Assembly: GCF_029168335.1 (NCBI RefSeq)
Contig: NZ_JARGYC010000005.1
Span: 56,832-120,831 of the forward strand
Length of the DNA stretch: 64,000 bases
Direction: 5' to 3'
Source: Psychromarinibacter sediminicola
GTDB taxonomy: Bacteria > Pseudomonadota > Alphaproteobacteria > Rhodobacterales > Rhodobacteraceae
Shown here in pieces: positions 45,443 to 55,144 of the stretch (position 1 is the first letter of the stretch; the number at the start of each line of letters is the position of its first letter). The translations under genes and the position numbers were made by a program. Under the pieces are notes generated by a model that was not told the origin of the DNA, did no database searches, and saw nothing but the letters and a program-made list of their open reading frames with translations.

Positions 45443-46561
45443 TCAGGCCGCCAGGCGGGCGGCCGTTTCGTGGACCTTCAGGACCATATCAAGGATGAGC
45501 GCGGCAGGGTCAAGGTTGACCGCCCGCCCGTGCCGGGCGCGTGCGCCGAGATCCTGCGCTATCTCGGCCCAGCGGCGGCTGGCGATGGAAGAAGGGGAGA
45601 GACGGGCGAGCAGGTCCGCCTCTCCCCGGGCCGCCTCCGGATCCGGGGGGCCAAGCGTGCCCGTGCGCGCGGCGCGGGCGAGAAACAGGTCGAAAAGCTC
45701 GATGAGCAGCGCGAAGCGGTCGGCGTTCTGGCGGCCGGCGACGCCGTCGGCGAGCTTGAGCGCGCGGGGGCGGTCGTTGGGGTCGGCGAGCGTGGCGACG
45801 AGGTCGGCATAGAGCTGCAGCCCGTCCAGGCCGATCAGGCGGATGGCGGCGCCGACCGAGCCCTCGGAGAGCGCGGCGAGGGCGGCGGCGTCGGGGCCGG
45901 GGTCGGCGCCGGCCTGGGCCAGCGCCTCGGCGATCTCGGGCGCGTCGAGGGAGCGGCAGCGCAGGCGGCGGCAGCGCGACAGGATCGTCGGCAGCAGGCG
46001 CGAGGGCTGGTGCGCGATCAGCAGGAGCGTGGTGTCGGCCGGGGGTTCCTCCAGCAGCTTCAGCAGCGCGTTGGCGGCCGAGGTGTTCATCTCGTCGGCG
46101 GCGTCGACGATGACCACGCGGCGGCCGCCATCGGCGGCGGAGAGCTCGAAGAAGTGCTTCAGCCGGCGCACCTCGTCGACGGTAATCTCCTGGCGCAGCC
46201 GCTCGGCCTTCTCGTCCCAGGGGCGGCGGAGGAGGAACAGGCCGGGGTCGGACAGCGCGGCGGTGCGGTGGGCGACGGGGTGGTCGGGATCGATGTCGAG
46301 CGTCGCGGGGGGCGGCGGGGCGGCGAACAGGCCGCCGCCGTCGTCCTTCGGCGTGGCCAGCAGGAAGCGGGCGATGCGCCAGGCGAGCGTCGCCTTGCCG
46401 ACGCCGCGGGGGCCGGTGATCAGCCAGGCGTGGTGCATCCGGCCGGAGGTGTAGGCGTCGAGGAACGCCGCTTCGGCGGCGTCCTGTCCGATCAGCGCCC
46501 GCGTCTCGCGCGGGTGGGGGGCGCCGGGGGCGCGGTCGGCTTCGGCGGGCGCGTCGGTCAC
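45443..46561 (-). CDS. holB: DNA polymerase III subunit delta'
   Basis: 372 residues from GTG 46561 (GTGA overlap with tmk). Clamp-loader subunit; HHAWLITGPRGVGKATLAWRIARFLL near 43-70 is the ATP-loop region, VVIVDAADEMNTSAANALLKLLEEPP near 148-173 the Walker B and following helix, and LPTILSRCRRL near 189 the arginine-finger (SRC) motif. It loads the beta clamp with delta and tau/gamma. The tmk-holB pairing is a standard bacterial arrangement. Confidence 0.95.
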   Translation of the reverse strand: MTDAPAEADRAPGAPHPRETRALIGQDAAEAAFLDAYTSGRMHHAWLITGPRGVGKATLAWRIARFLLATPKDDGGGLFAAPPPPATLDIDPDHPVAHRTAALSDPGLFLLRRPWDEKAERLRQEITVDEVRRLKHFFELSAADGGRRVVIVDAADEMNTSAANALLKLLEEPPADTTLLLIAHQPSRLLPTILSRCRRLRCRSLDAPEIAEALAQAGADPGPDAAALAALSEGSVGAAIRLIGLDGLQLYADLVATLADPNDRPRALKLADGVAGRQNADRFALLIELFDLFLARAARTGTLGPPDPEAARGEADLLARLSPSSIASRRWAEIAQDLGARARHGRAVNLDPAALILDMVLKVHETAARLAA

Positions 46562-47181
46562 GCCAGCGCCTCCGCCAGCGTGTCGCGGACGGCGGCGGCG
46601 ACGGTGTCCACCGGGGCGTTGCCGTCGATCACGCGGACACGGGCGGGGAACTCGGCGGCGAGCGCGAGGAAGCCGTCGCGCATCCGGGTCTGCAGGTCGA
46701 GGCCGAAATCCTCGAAGCGTTCCTCGTGGCCCTGCCGGCCGCGGGCGCGGGCGAGGCCGGTTGCGGGGTCCATGTCGATCAGGAGCGTCAGGTCGGGCTC
46801 GCGGCCGATCATCAGCGCGTGCAGCTTGTCGACCTTGTCGCGCAGGTTGCCGCGGGACAGGCCCTGGTACATGCGGGTGGAATCGGCGAAGCGGTCGCAG
46901 ATCACCGTGCGGCCGGCGGCGAGCGACGGCTCGATCAGCCGTTCCAGGTGGTCGCGGCGGGCGGCGGTGAACAGCAGGATCTCGGTCTCGGCCGACCAGC
47001 GGTCGGGGTCGCCCTCCAGCACCAGCCGGCGGATCTCGTCGGCGCCGGGCGAGCCGCCGGGCTCGCGGGTGAGCACCACGTCGCGGCCCTCGGCGCGCAG
47101 GGCGTCGGCCAACAGGCGGGCCTGGGTCGACTTGCCCGAGCCGTCGATGCCCTCGAAGGTGATGAAGCGGCCGGCGGTCAT
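46558..47181 (-). CDS. tmk: thymidylate kinase
   Basis: 207 residues. Phosphorylates dTMP to dTDP. P-loop FEGIDGSGKSTQ lies at residues 9-20, the dTMP-binding DRFADSTRMYQG near 97-108 and the LID region RARGRQGHEERFE near 144-156, where the arginines fit the E. coli type II pattern. First gene of tmk-holB-tatD-MBL; a D-Ala carboxypeptidase gene often placed upstream is not present. Confidence 0.96.
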   Translation of the reverse strand: MTAGRFITFEGIDGSGKSTQARLLADALRAEGRDVVLTREPGGSPGADEIRRLVLEGDPDRWSAETEILLFTAARRDHLERLIEPSLAAGRTVICDRFADSTRMYQGLSRGNLRDKVDKLHALMIGREPDLTLLIDMDPATGLARARGRQGHEERFEDFGLDLQTRMRDGFLALAAEFPARVRVIDGNAPVDTVAAAVRDTLAEALA

Positions 47182-47243
47182 GTGGAAAGGCGGGGCGTGC
47201 GGGTCATTGCGACGGGTTAGCCCCGGGGCGATGCGGGGTCAAC

Positions 47244-47284
47244 TGGGCGCGCGAGCCGTTTCGAAACGGCCTGGGAGACGCGCC
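47244..47284. repeat. nested palindrome centred on TTTCGAAA
   Basis: A perfect GCCGTTTCGAAACGGC (47255-47270) lies inside outer arms GGGCGCG (47244-47250) and CGCGCCC (47278-47284). The core matches the palindrome cluster at 1375-1465. It lies between tmk and the esterase stop. Confidence 0.75.
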
Positions 47285-47327
47285 CTGAAAGCCGCTTGCC
47301 GGCGCTTGCGACGCGCTCGGCGCGGGC

Positions 47328-48989
47328 TCACTCGCAGGTGAAGCTGTCCGCCGCCATCTGGTCGTCGCCGGTATAGACCGCGTGCTGCGGCCAGGGGCAG
47401 AGCGGGCGGCCGGCGCCGGCATTGCCCGGGTCGATCTCCTCGTTCGCGGGGCGGAAGGTGGCGGTGACGGCGCCGGGGGCCGCGCCGCGCTCGACCCAGT
47501 CGACCAGCGCGCCCAGCATGTCCACCTCGTCGGGCGCGTTGCCGCCCTGGCCGTGGGGCATCCCGGGGATCGCGTAGAAGCGGACGAAGTCGGCGGCGTC
47601 CGGGTTGTTCTCGCGCAGCCGCGCGTACCAGTCGGCCGTGTCCTTGAAGGAAAACACCGGGTCCGACACGCCGTGGAACACGATCAGCTTGCCGCCCGAC
47701 TCCTCCAGGCCCGACAGCGTCGGGTCGTCCGCGTTCGGCGGGGTCATCATCTCCATCGGGCTTTCGGGGAACGCCTCGGTCGTGGCGTCGATCTTCGGCG
47801 CGTCGGTGTCGAAGTCGAACCCCGTGAGATAGGCCTGAAGCTCTTCCGTCGTGCCGCCGACGCGGGTGGGGGGCGTGGTGAAGATCTGCGCCAGCGACCC
47901 CGCCCCCATCACCGCGATCAGCGGCTTGTTGTCCCAGGGCGGGATCGGGCTTTCCAGTTTCCAGAACCGCCAGTCGCCGGTGGAGATGCCGGTGTCCCAG
48001 AGCCACGAGTTGTAGAGCCGGGTGCCCGCGCTGTCGGTCGGGCCGGCGTGGATTTTCTTCAGCGCGGCGACCTTTTCGGGCGGCAGGCAGGCGCTGTTCT
48101 GACCTTCGCCGCAGGCGAGCGTGGCGGGGTCGAAGACCTCCTGGCATTCCATCGTGGCGAAGACGACGCCGTCCTCCAGCCCGTCGAGCCCGTCGCAGGC
48201 GGCGGTGATCGCGTCGGAGACCAGGGTCAGCTCGTCGCGCGAAAAGGCGGTGGCCAGGCTGTCGCCGACCGACAGGAAGGTCTGCACGTCCCAGGCGTGC
48301 TGGAGCGCGGCGCGGGGCAGGTTGAAGCCGGGATAGCCCGCCAGCAGCCCGTCGAACGCCTCGGGCATCCGTTCGGCCGCGACCATGGCGTGGCGGCCGC
48401 CATTGGACCGGCCGTAGCCATAGACGTAATCGGGCGCGCGGCCATAATAGCGCTCGACCAGCTCCAGCGCGACCGGGTGCAGCGTGGCGACCGCATCGTA
48501 GCCGTAGTCGCGCCGCGCCTCGAAATCGAGCCCGAACATGTTCGAGCCGGCAAGCCCCGCGTCAGGGTTGGCACCGCCGTCGTGGCCCGCGTCGGAGGAG
48601 ACGAGGGCGAAGCCGCGCGACAGCGGTGGCTCCGAGGTGGCGACGCCCGTGCCCTCGCCGGTGGCCGGAACGACGGTGCCGTCGTTGCCGCCGTTGAACT
48701 GGTGCATGAACCGGCCCTGCCAGTCGTCCGGCAGCCGCAGCTCGAAGCGCAGCGCATAGGGCTGGCCGTCCATGCCGGTCCGCTCGTCCATCACCCCGCG
48801 CAGGCGGCAGTGGGCCACCCGGGTCTCGGCGCTGACGGGGGTATGCACGGCCTCGGTGATCGTCACGCCCGCCGGCGCGGCCGCCTCCATCGCGGTGCAG
48901 TCCTCGGCATCGGCGGCGGCCGGCCCGGCGCCCAGCCCGGCCGCAAGCCCGGCCAGCACGCTCGACCATAGCAGGAAGCGCTTGTGCAT
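47328..48989 (-). CDS. exported tannase/feruloyl-esterase family hydrolase
   Basis: 553 residues with a signal peptide ([24 protein letters not shown]). The serine-hydrolase elbow [11 protein letters not shown] near 190-200, an acidic residue in the [11 protein letters not shown] region near 432, and a histidine in [16 protein letters not shown] near 475-490 form the likely triad. Cys pairs (for example [24 protein letters not shown]) agree with the disulfide-rich tannase family. It should cleave phenolic or aromatic esters in the periplasm or outside; the true substrate is unknown. It is divergent from trpB, probably by chance. Confidence 0.85.
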   Translation of the reverse strand: MHKRFLLWSSVLAGLAAGLGAGPAAADAEDCTAMEAAAPAGVTITEAVHTPVSAETRVAHCRLRGVMDERTGMDGQPYALRFELRLPDDWQGRFMHQFNGGNDGTVVPATGEGTGVATSEPPLSRGFALVSSDAGHDGGANPDAGLAGSNMFGLDFEARRDYGYDAVATLHPVALELVERYYGRAPDYVYGYGRSNGGRHAMVAAERMPEAFDGLLAGYPGFNLPRAALQHAWDVQTFLSVGDSLATAFSRDELTLVSDAITAACDGLDGLEDGVVFATMECQEVFDPATLACGEGQNSACLPPEKVAALKKIHAGPTDSAGTRLYNSWLWDTGISTGDWRFWKLESPIPPWDNKPLIAVMGAGSLAQIFTTPPTRVGGTTEELQAYLTGFDFDTDAPKIDATTEAFPESPMEMMTPPNADDPTLSGLEESGGKLIVFHGVSDPVFSFKDTADWYARLRENNPDAADFVRFYAIPGMPHGQGGNAPDEVDMLGALVDWVERGAAPGAVTATFRPANEEIDPGNAGAGRPLCPWPQHAVYTGDDQMAADSFTCE

Positions 48990-49131
48990 GGTTCTCCTCC
49001 CCCGACTCCGATGCCGGACGACTTTGCCCGTCGGACACCTTCAGGGTCAACTCGCTTCTGCGGGGCGTCCCGTGCTTTACGCCGCCCCGCGCGCGGGCTA
49101 CACCGCTGCAATTCGATCCCGGAGAAGTGCC

Positions 49132-50364
49132 ATGCCCGACGACCTGATCAATTCCTTCATGACCGGCCCCGACGAGAAGGGCCGTTTCGGCATCTACGGC
49201 GGGCGGTTCGTGTCCGAAACGCTGATGCCGCTGATCCTGGAGCTGGAGGCGGAATACGAGAAGGCGAAGACCGACCAGAGCTTCTGGGACGAGATGGATT
49301 TCCTCTGGAAGCACTATGTCGGCCGGCCCAGCCCGCTCTACTTCGCCGAGCGGCTGACGGAACGGCTGGGCGGCGCCAAGGTCTACTTCAAGCGCGACGA
49401 GCTGAACCATACCGGCGCGCACAAGATCAACAACGTGCTGGGGCAGATCCTGCTGGCCCGCCGCATGGGCAAGGAGCGCATCATCGCCGAGACCGGCGCC
49501 GGGCAGCACGGCGTGGCCACCGCGACGGTCTGCGCCAAGTTCGGCCTGAAATGCGTGGTTTACATGGGCGCGCATGACGTGGAACGGCAGAAGCCCAACG
49601 TGTTCCGCATGCGCCTTCTGGGCGCCGAGGTGGTGCCGGTGACCTCCGGCCGCGGCACGCTGAAGGACGCGATGAACGACGCGCTGCGCGACTGGGTGAC
49701 CAATGTGCGCGACACGTTCTACTGCATCGGCACGGTGGCCGGCCCGCACCCGTACCCGGCGATGGTCCGCGACTTCCAGTCGATCATCGGCAAGGAGGCG
49801 AAGGAGCAGATGCAGGAGGCCGAGGGCCGTCTGCCCGACACCATCATCGCGGCGATCGGCGGCGGCTCGAACGCGATGGGGCTGTTCTATCCGTTCCTCG
49901 ACGACAAGGAGGTGCGGATCATCGGCGTCGAGGCCGGCGGCAAGGGCGTCGACGAGAAGATGGAGCATTGCGCCTCGCTGACCGGCGGGCGCCCCGGGGT
50001 GCTGCATGGCAACCGCACGTATCTCTTGCAGGACGACGACGGGCAGATCCTGGAAGGCTTCTCGATCTCGGCGGGGCTGGATTATCCCGGCATCGGGCCG
50101 GAGCATTCCTGGCTGCACGACACCGGCCGCGCGGAGTACGTGTCGATCACCGACGCCGAGGCGCTGGAGGCGTTCCAGCTCTCCTGCGAGACCGAGGGAA
50201 TCATCCCGGCGCTGGAGCCGAGCCACGCGCTGGCGCATGTGATGAAGATCGCGCCCGAGCTGCCCGGGGATCACGTCATCTGCATGAACATGTGCGGCCG
50301 CGGCGACAAGGACATCTACACCGTCGCCCGGGCGCTGGGCATGGAGATGGGCGAGGGCGACTGA
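49132..50364 (+). CDS. trpB: tryptophan synthase beta chain
   Basis: 410 residues from ATG 49132 (GGAGAAG upstream). PLP enzyme joining indole and serine. The PLP lysine is in HTGAHKINN near residue 90-98, the substrate loop in [10 protein letters not shown] near 119-128, and the phosphate loop in IGGGSNAMG near 242-250. It is the classic TrpB1 type that pairs with TrpA. In this genome trpA is 42 kb away, and trpF, a common upstream partner, is not next to it; no trp leader peptide or attenuator was seen. Confidence 0.97.
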   Translation: MPDDLINSFMTGPDEKGRFGIYGGRFVSETLMPLILELEAEYEKAKTDQSFWDEMDFLWKHYVGRPSPLYFAERLTERLGGAKVYFKRDELNHTGAHKINNVLGQILLARRMGKERIIAETGAGQHGVATATVCAKFGLKCVVYMGAHDVERQKPNVFRMRLLGAEVVPVTSGRGTLKDAMNDALRDWVTNVRDTFYCIGTVAGPHPYPAMVRDFQSIIGKEAKEQMQEAEGRLPDTIIAAIGGGSNAMGLFYPFLDDKEVRIIGVEAGGKGVDEKMEHCASLTGGRPGVLHGNRTYLLQDDDGQILEGFSISAGLDYPGIGPEHSWLHDTGRAEYVSITDAEALEAFQLSCETEGIIPALEPSHALAHVMKIAPELPGDHVICMNMCGRGDKDIYTVARALGMEMGEGD

Positions 50365-50377
50365 CCCCTCCGGAGGC

Positions 50378-50438
50378 CATGAACCGGAGTTCATTCGGCC
50401 TCAACCCGCGGATCAGGCGCCTCCATCGCCGGTTCATG
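50378..50438. repeat. inverted repeat CATGAACCGG/CCGGTTCATG
   Basis: Two perfect 10-bp arms (50378-50387 and 50429-50438) enclose 41 bp in the gap after trpB. A possible transcript-end structure or protein site; no T run. Confidence 0.45.
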
Positions 50439-50548
50439 CGGGCCGAAACGAACCGGGGGACGATGGCCCGGGCGCGGCGGCCGGGACAGGTTGGCGGTAT
50501 CGGCGCAGACGAGGCGCCTCAACCGCAAACGAGATATGGAGACGAAAG

Positions 50549-51052
50549 ATGAAACGCAGCATCCTGCTCGCCACCACCCTCGGCACCGTCCTGGCCGTCA
50601 CCCCGGCCCTGGCGCAGTCCAACAGCTCTGCCGCGCCCGCACAGTCCGCGTCGAACGGCTCGGCCGCGTCGCAGAGCCAGGCGAACCGGCAGACGGCGGC
50701 GGCCCAGGGCATCGGAGAACTCATGGCCCAGCTCGAGGCCGAGGGCTATACCGAGATCAACATCCGCCGCACGCTGCTCGGGCGCTACCGGATCGAGGCG
50801 GAGAACGCCGCCCATGTCCGCGAGATCGTGATGCACCAGCAGACCGGCGAGATCCTGCGCGACGTGCTGCTGCGCGTGAAGGTGGACGCGGAGTCGGAGA
50901 CCGGGGTCGGCAACGGCACCGGCAGCGGCTCGAATGGCGGCGCCTCGGTCTCGGTCGGCGCCGGCGCCGAAGTCGGTGTCGAAGCCGGCAATGGCGGGAC
51001 CGGCGGGTCCGTGGACGGCTCGGTGGACGCCGACGTCGGCCTCGGGAACTGA
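50549..51052 (+). CDS. exported PepSY-like protein with Gly/Ser-rich tail
   Basis: 167 residues: a signal peptide (MKRSILLATTLGTVLAVTPALA), a Ser/Ala/Gln linker, a PepSY-like domain at about 53-110 (IGELMAQLEAEGYTEINIRR onward, ending HQQTGEILRDVLL), and a low-complexity tail of Gly/Ser/Asn/Val and Asp. PepSY domains often inhibit or sense periplasmic partners. The stop codon overlaps the start of a membrane-anchored LuxR-type protein, so the two are co-translated and probably work together. Confidence 0.7.
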   Translation: MKRSILLATTLGTVLAVTPALAQSNSSAAPAQSASNGSAASQSQANRQTAAAQGIGELMAQLEAEGYTEINIRRTLLGRYRIEAENAAHVREIVMHQQTGEILRDVLLRVKVDAESETGVGNGTGSGSNGGASVSVGAGAEVGVEAGNGGTGGSVDGSVDADVGLGN

Positions 51053-51672
51053 TGCCGCAGGACGCGGATACGCCGGGGGCGGGGCCGATGCCGGCCCCGC
51101 CTGCGGAGCGCGGCGGACCGGCCCGGCCGGTCACGTCGTCGCTCTCCGGCGCGTCCCTGGCGATCCTGGCCGTGATGCTGGTGCAGGTGATCTGCGCCGC
51201 GGCCTTTCTGGCGTTCTTCGTCGTCGATGTCGGCGGGCTGACCTCCACCCCGGCGCCCTACACGTTGCGCGAGATCGTGCAGATCGCCGCCGGCGTCGGA
51301 TTGGTTCTGTCGATCGTGATCAACGTCTACCTGCTGCGCCGCATCCTGCGCCGCACGGGCGAGATCGAGGGCCGGCTGCGCGCCGCCCGCGGCGCGTTCG
51401 GCGAGCTGCTCGACGAGGAATTCCGCCAGTGGGGGCTGACCCCGGCCGAGCGCGAGGTCTGCCTGTTCGCCCTGAAGGGCTGTTCGAACGGAGAGATCGC
51501 CAAGATGACCGGCAAGAGCGAAGGCACCGTCAAGTCCCAGACGAATGCCGTGTTTCGCAAGGCCGGTGTGACCGGACGGATCCAGTTGATGAGTTACTTC
51601 GTCGACGAGCTGATCGGCGGGCCGCTTTCCCCGGGCGCGGGGTCCGCGCGGACCCCGGACTCAGGCGGCTGA
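51052..51672 (+). CDS. membrane-anchored LuxR-type HTH protein
   Basis: 206 residues from ATG 51052. Two membrane helices, about 35-58 (LAILAVMLVQVICAAAFLAFFVV) and 75-95 (VQIAAGVGLVLSIVINVYLL), separated by a short periplasmic loop, then a helical linker and a LuxR/GerE helix-turn-helix (LTPAEREVCLFALKGCSNGE, then IAKMTGKSEGTVKSQTNAVF) near 125-165. There is no receiver domain. A transcription factor held at the membrane beside an exported PepSY-like protein suggests a one-component envelope sensor; targets are unknown. Confidence 0.82.
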   Translation: MPQDADTPGAGPMPAPPAERGGPARPVTSSLSGASLAILAVMLVQVICAAAFLAFFVVDVGGLTSTPAPYTLREIVQIAAGVGLVLSIVINVYLLRRILRRTGEIEGRLRAARGAFGELLDEEFRQWGLTPAEREVCLFALKGCSNGEIAKMTGKSEGTVKSQTNAVFRKAGVTGRIQLMSYFVDELIGGPLSPGAGSARTPDSGG

Positions 51673-51682
51673 CCGTCCGGAC

Positions 51683-51710
51683 GGCCCGCGGGTCTCCCCG
51701 CCCGCGGGCC
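51683..51710. terminator. bidirectional hairpin between convergent genes
   Basis: GGCCCGCGGG (51683-51692), 8-nt loop, CCCGCGGGCC (51701-51710): a perfect 10-bp stem in the 39-bp gap between the HTH gene and the DUF2237 gene. No T run on either side. Confidence 0.5.
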
Positions 51711-51711
51711 T

Positions 51712-52083
51712 TCAGGCGGCCACATAGCGCTGCAGGATCTCCAGCGGCACGATCTCCAGCGCGCGGCGGTGGGTGGCCTCCAGATTGACTTGCGGCGCGC
51801 AGCCCTCGTCATGCGCCTGCAGGAAGCGGGCGGCGCAGAGGCACCAGCTGTCGCCGGGCTTCAGGCCGGGAAAGCCGAATTCCGGCCGCGGACTGGACAG
51901 GTCGTTGCCGACATATTTCGAGAAGGCGAGGAACTCGGCGGTCATCACCGCGCAGACGGTGTGCGAGCCCGCGTCGCGGTCGCAGGTGTCGCACTGGCCA
52001 TTTCGGAAGAAGCCGGTGAGCGGGTCGGCCGAGCAAAGGGCGAGTCTGCGCCCCATCACGTTCGTCGACGGGTCCTTGTCCAT
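51712..52083 (-). CDS. DUF2237 family protein
   Basis: 123 residues. NVMGRRLALCSADPLTGFFRNGQC at the start, TVCAVMTAEFLAFSKYVGNDLS in the middle and PGDSWCLCAARFLQA near 75-90 are the DUF2237 core, with conserved cysteines (CDTCD, SWCLC) that could bind metal. The family is small, cytoplasmic and without a known reaction. It is encoded alone between convergent and co-directional genes. Confidence 0.85.
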   Translation of the reverse strand: MDKDPSTNVMGRRLALCSADPLTGFFRNGQCDTCDRDAGSHTVCAVMTAEFLAFSKYVGNDLSSPRPEFGFPGLKPGDSWCLCAARFLQAHDEGCAPQVNLEATHRRALEIVPLEILQRYVAA

Positions 52084-52179
52084 GGGCGGGCCTCCTTCGG
52101 CTGCGGCAGGGGAAAGGGTAGGCGCCGGCGGGGTCGGATCAAGCGCCCGGCGCCCGGTGGCGCAGCGCGTCGCGCAGGC

Positions 52180-52881
52180 TCACCGGAACCGGTCCACCAG
52201 CTTCTGCAGGGCCGAGCGGTCGTCGGGCTCTTCTTCCGGCGCCGGTTGCGATTCGGGGCTCGGTTCGGATTTCGCGGCCGGTGTCATCTCGGGCCCCGTG
52301 GGCTCTGGGCGCGCGGGGGCCGTGCGCAAGGCGACGGCGTTCATGAAGCGCCCGGTGTCGCCGCGGGCGAGCTCCGGCGCGCCGTCGGCGATGCCGCGCA
52401 GGAGGTCGTCGAGCCAGTCGGCGTCGGACTTGTGGAAGTCGTGCAGGACATAGTGCGAGACGGCGTCCTTGTGGCCGGGATGGCCGATGCCGAGGCGCAC
52501 GCGTGTGTAGTCGGGGCCGATCTGGGCGTGCAGCGAGCGCAGGCCGTTATGGCCGGCATGGCCGCCGCCGGTCTTCACCCGGCACTTGCCCGGCGCGAGG
52601 TCCAGCTCGTCGTGGAAGACGATGATATCGGCGGGCTCCAGCTTGTAGAACTTGGCCGCCGCGGCGACGGCGTTGCCGGAGAGGTTCATGTAGGTCTCGG
52701 GCTTCAGCAGCAGCACCTTGTCGGCGCCGAGCCGCCCCTCGCTGAGCTGGCCCTGGAACTTCGACCGCCAGGGGCCGAAGCCGTGATCCTCGGCGATGCG
52801 GTCCACCGCCATGAAGCCGATGTTGTGCCGGTTGCGGGCGTATTTGGCGCCCGGGTTGCCGAGCCCGACGAAGAGGCGCAT
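52180..52881 (-). CDS. pth: peptidyl-tRNA hydrolase
   Basis: 233 residues from ATG 52881 (GGGAG upstream; a GTG three codons earlier is possible). Releases peptides from stalled peptidyl-t[23 protein letters not shown] near 4-23 contains the catalytic His, and [10 protein letters not shown] and [10 protein letters not shown] follow. The last about 45 residues form a Pro/Glu-rich extension beyond the usual 190, common in Rhodobacterales. It sits downstream of rplY, a frequent bacterial pair. Confidence 0.96.
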   Translation of the reverse strand: MRLFVGLGNPGAKYARNRHNIGFMAVDRIAEDHGFGPWRSKFQGQLSEGRLGADKVLLLKPETYMNLSGNAVAAAAKFYKLEPADIIVFHDELDLAPGKCRVKTGGGHAGHNGLRSLHAQIGPDYTRVRLGIGHPGHKDAVSHYVLHDFHKSDADWLDDLLRGIADGAPELARGDTGRFMNAVALRTAPARPEPTGPEMTPAAKSEPSPESQPAPEEEPDDRSALQKLVDRFR

Positions 52882-53051
52882 GGCGGACACTCCCTGCTGC
52901 GGTTGCGGGTCGTCTTAGTGCGGCCGGGGCGCGGCGGCAATGCCGCAATCGGTACGGGTCGCCGGGGCGCAGGCTTAGCCGCCGATCCAAAAATATCACA
53001 AAACGAACATTGTAGTCGAATTATTGCGATAGATTTGCGATGGAAGGACAG

Positions 53052-53084
53052 AAAAACGACAACGGGGCCCGCAGGCCCCGTCGC
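53052..53084 (-). terminator. intrinsic terminator after rplY
   Basis: On the minus strand ACGGGGCC, loop TGC, GGGCCCCGT, then TGTCGTTTTTCTG. It lies 28 bp after the rplY stop, separating it from pth. Confidence 0.82.
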
Positions 53085-53111
53085 ATCTGTCTCTCGAAAG
53101 GCGGGGGACGA

Positions 53112-53771
53112 TTACTCGTCCTCTTCCTCGCCCTGCTCGGTGGTGGGCACCTCGTCGGCGGCCACCTCGTCGCCCTCGTCCTCGTCCTCGTCGGAGCGCA
53201 GGCCGCTGGGCGCGGTGACGTTGGCGATGACGAAGTCGCGGTCGATGGTCGGCTTGGCGCCGGCCGGCAGGTCGACCGACGAGATCGTCGCGGTGTCGCC
53301 GATGTTCAGCCCCGAGATGTCGACGGTGATGTGATCGGGGATGTCGCCCGCGGTCACCACCAGCTCGACTTCCGGCCGCACGACCGTCAGCACGCCGCCC
53401 TTGCGCAGGCCGGGGCACTCGTCTTCGCCGACGAACTCCACCGGGATGAAGAGGTTGATCTTCGTGCTCCGGCGCAGGCGCAGGAAGTCGACATGCATCG
53501 GCAGGTCCTTGACGATGTCGCGCTGCACGGCGCGGCAGATCACCCGGACATCCTCGTGCCCGTCGACCTTCATGTTGAACAGCGTCGACAGGAAGCGGCC
53601 CGCCTTCAGGCGCTTGCGCAGGTCGTGATAGTGGAGGTTGATCGGCAGCGGGTCGACCCCGCCGCCATAGACGATACCAGGCACCTGGTGTTCACGGCGT
53701 GCTTGACGGGCGGCCCCCTTGCCTGTCCCCGTCCGTTCCGTGGCGATGAGATCGGGAATCTCGCCGGCCAT
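53112..53771 (-). CDS. rplY: 50S ribosomal protein L25 (long TL5/Ctc form)
   Basis: 219 residues from ATG 53771. The N-terminal 5S rRNA-binding domain ([24 protein letters not shown] near 14-37) and the C-terminal beta domain ([20 protein letters not shown]) identify the long Ctc form, with an acidic tail rich in Asp/Glu. Binds 5S rRNA in the large subunit. It has its own terminator; pth lies 230 bp downstream on the same strand. Confidence 0.95.
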   Translation of the reverse strand: MAGEIPDLIATERTGTGKGAARQARREHQVPGIVYGGGVDPLPINLHYHDLRKRLKAGRFLSTLFNMKVDGHEDVRVICRAVQRDIVKDLPMHVDFLRLRRSTKINLFIPVEFVGEDECPGLRKGGVLTVVRPEVELVVTAGDIPDHITVDISGLNIGDTATISSVDLPAGAKPTIDRDFVIANVTAPSGLRSDEDEDEGDEVAADEVPTTEQGEEEDE

Positions 53772-53953
53772 GTTCGGTTCTCCTAAATCAGCGTTATGGG
53801 GCATCCTCCAAGGGTGTATGCCCCGATGAAGCGCCGCCTATAGGGCATCCGCGGCGCGTTGGAAAGGGCGTTTTTGACGCGGCGGCGGGCTTGGCCTTTG
53901 CCGGGGGCAGGGCTAGGGTCGCGGCCGCGTTACCGCAAACGGGACCTCCCGCC

Positions 53954-55126
53954 ATGTCCGTGATCTCTGCCCTGCGCCTGTCGCGCGCCCCGGCTGCCGG
54001 CCTGATGGCGGTGGGGGTTCTGTGGGGCAGCTTCGCCGCGCTGGTGCCCGACATCAAGGCCCGCGTCGGCGTCTCTGATGCCGAGCTGGGCGTGGCGCTT
54101 CTGATGTCGGCGCTGGGCGGGCTGATCTCGCTCTGGGCCGCGCCCTGGATCACGGCGCGGCTGGGGCGGCGGGCGCTGCCGGTCCTGGGCGCGCTGGTGG
54201 TGGTCGCGATCCTGCTGCCGGTCCTGCCACAGCGGGTCTGGACGCTGGGGCTGGCGCTGTTCGGCATGGGGGTGGCGGTGGCGCTTCTGGACATCGCCTC
54301 GAACGTGCGGATCAGCGCGCTGGAGGCGCGGCACGGCCGCCACCTGATGAACGTGAACCACGCGATGTTCTCCTTCGCCTTCGCCGGCGCCGCCTGGATC
54401 TGCGGGATGGCGCGGCAGGCGGGCGGCGGGCCGGCGCAGATCCTGCCGGCGATGGCGCTGGTCGTGGCCGCGCTGATCCTGGCGATGCGCGCGCCGCGCG
54501 GCGCGGGCGCCGGGGCGGCGCCGGTGGCGACGGAGCCGGCGGGGCGCGCGCCCTGGGGGGCGATCGCGCTGACCGGGCTGGTGATGTTTTGTTCCTTCAT
54601 CGGCGAGAACGCGACCGAGGCGTGGTCGGCGCTGCATATCGAGCGCACGCTGGGCGCCGAGGCGGGACATGGCAGCTTCGGCCCCGCGACGCTGGGGCTC
54701 GTCATGGGGATCGGCCGGATGTCGGGTCAGCTGCTGACCGCGCGGTTCGGCGACGCCAGGCTGATCTTCGGCTCCGCGCTGCTGGGGATCGTCGGCGCGC
54801 TGACGCTGGCCGCCGCGCCGACGGTGCCGGTGGCGATCGCCGGCGTGGCGATCACCGGGCTGGGCATGGCCGTCATCGTGCCCTCGGCCAACTCGATCCT
54901 CGGCGCGCGGGTGACCGAGGCGCAGCGCAGCCACGCGATCTCGCGCGCGTGGATGTTCGGGGTCGTGGGGTTCTTCGTCGGCCCGTCGATGATGGGCGGC
55001 ATCGCCGAGCTGTTCGGGCTGCGGATGTCCTTCGTGGCCGTCGCGGTCATCGTGGCGCTGATCGTCCCGGCGATCTGGGCGCTGTCCGGCCGGCGGCGGG
55101 CGCAGGTGGCCGCTCGTCAGCCCTGA
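53954..55126 (+). CDS. MFS transporter
   Basis: 390 residues from ATG 53954, twelve predicted membrane helices (LMAVGVLWGSFAALVPDIKARVG first). The helix 2-3 loop carries ITARLGRRALPVLGALVV, a weak MFS motif A. The pattern resembles the FucP/YbjJ-like branch of small-solute or drug carriers. No enzyme genes sit alongside; the substrate is not predictable. It is convergent with lldD, 18 bp apart. Confidence 0.85.
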   Translation: MSVISALRLSRAPAAGLMAVGVLWGSFAALVPDIKARVGVSDAELGVALLMSALGGLISLWAAPWITARLGRRALPVLGALVVVAILLPVLPQRVWTLGLALFGMGVAVALLDIASNVRISALEARHGRHLMNVNHAMFSFAFAGAAWICGMARQAGGGPAQILPAMALVVAALILAMRAPRGAGAGAAPVATEPAGRAPWGAIALTGLVMFCSFIGENATEAWSALHIERTLGAEAGHGSFGPATLGLVMGIGRMSGQLLTARFGDARLIFGSALLGIVGALTLAAAPTVPVAIAGVAITGLGMAVIVPSANSILGARVTEAQRSHAISRAWMFGVVGFFVGPSMMGGIAELFGLRMSFVAVAVIVALIVPAIWALSGRRRAQVAARQP

Positions 55127-55144
55127 CGGGCCTTCTCGCCGGGC

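Noticed and set aside
48990..49131. trp leader peptide or attenuator before trpB
   Set aside because: No short ORF with tandem Trp codons and no competing hairpins with a T run were seen.
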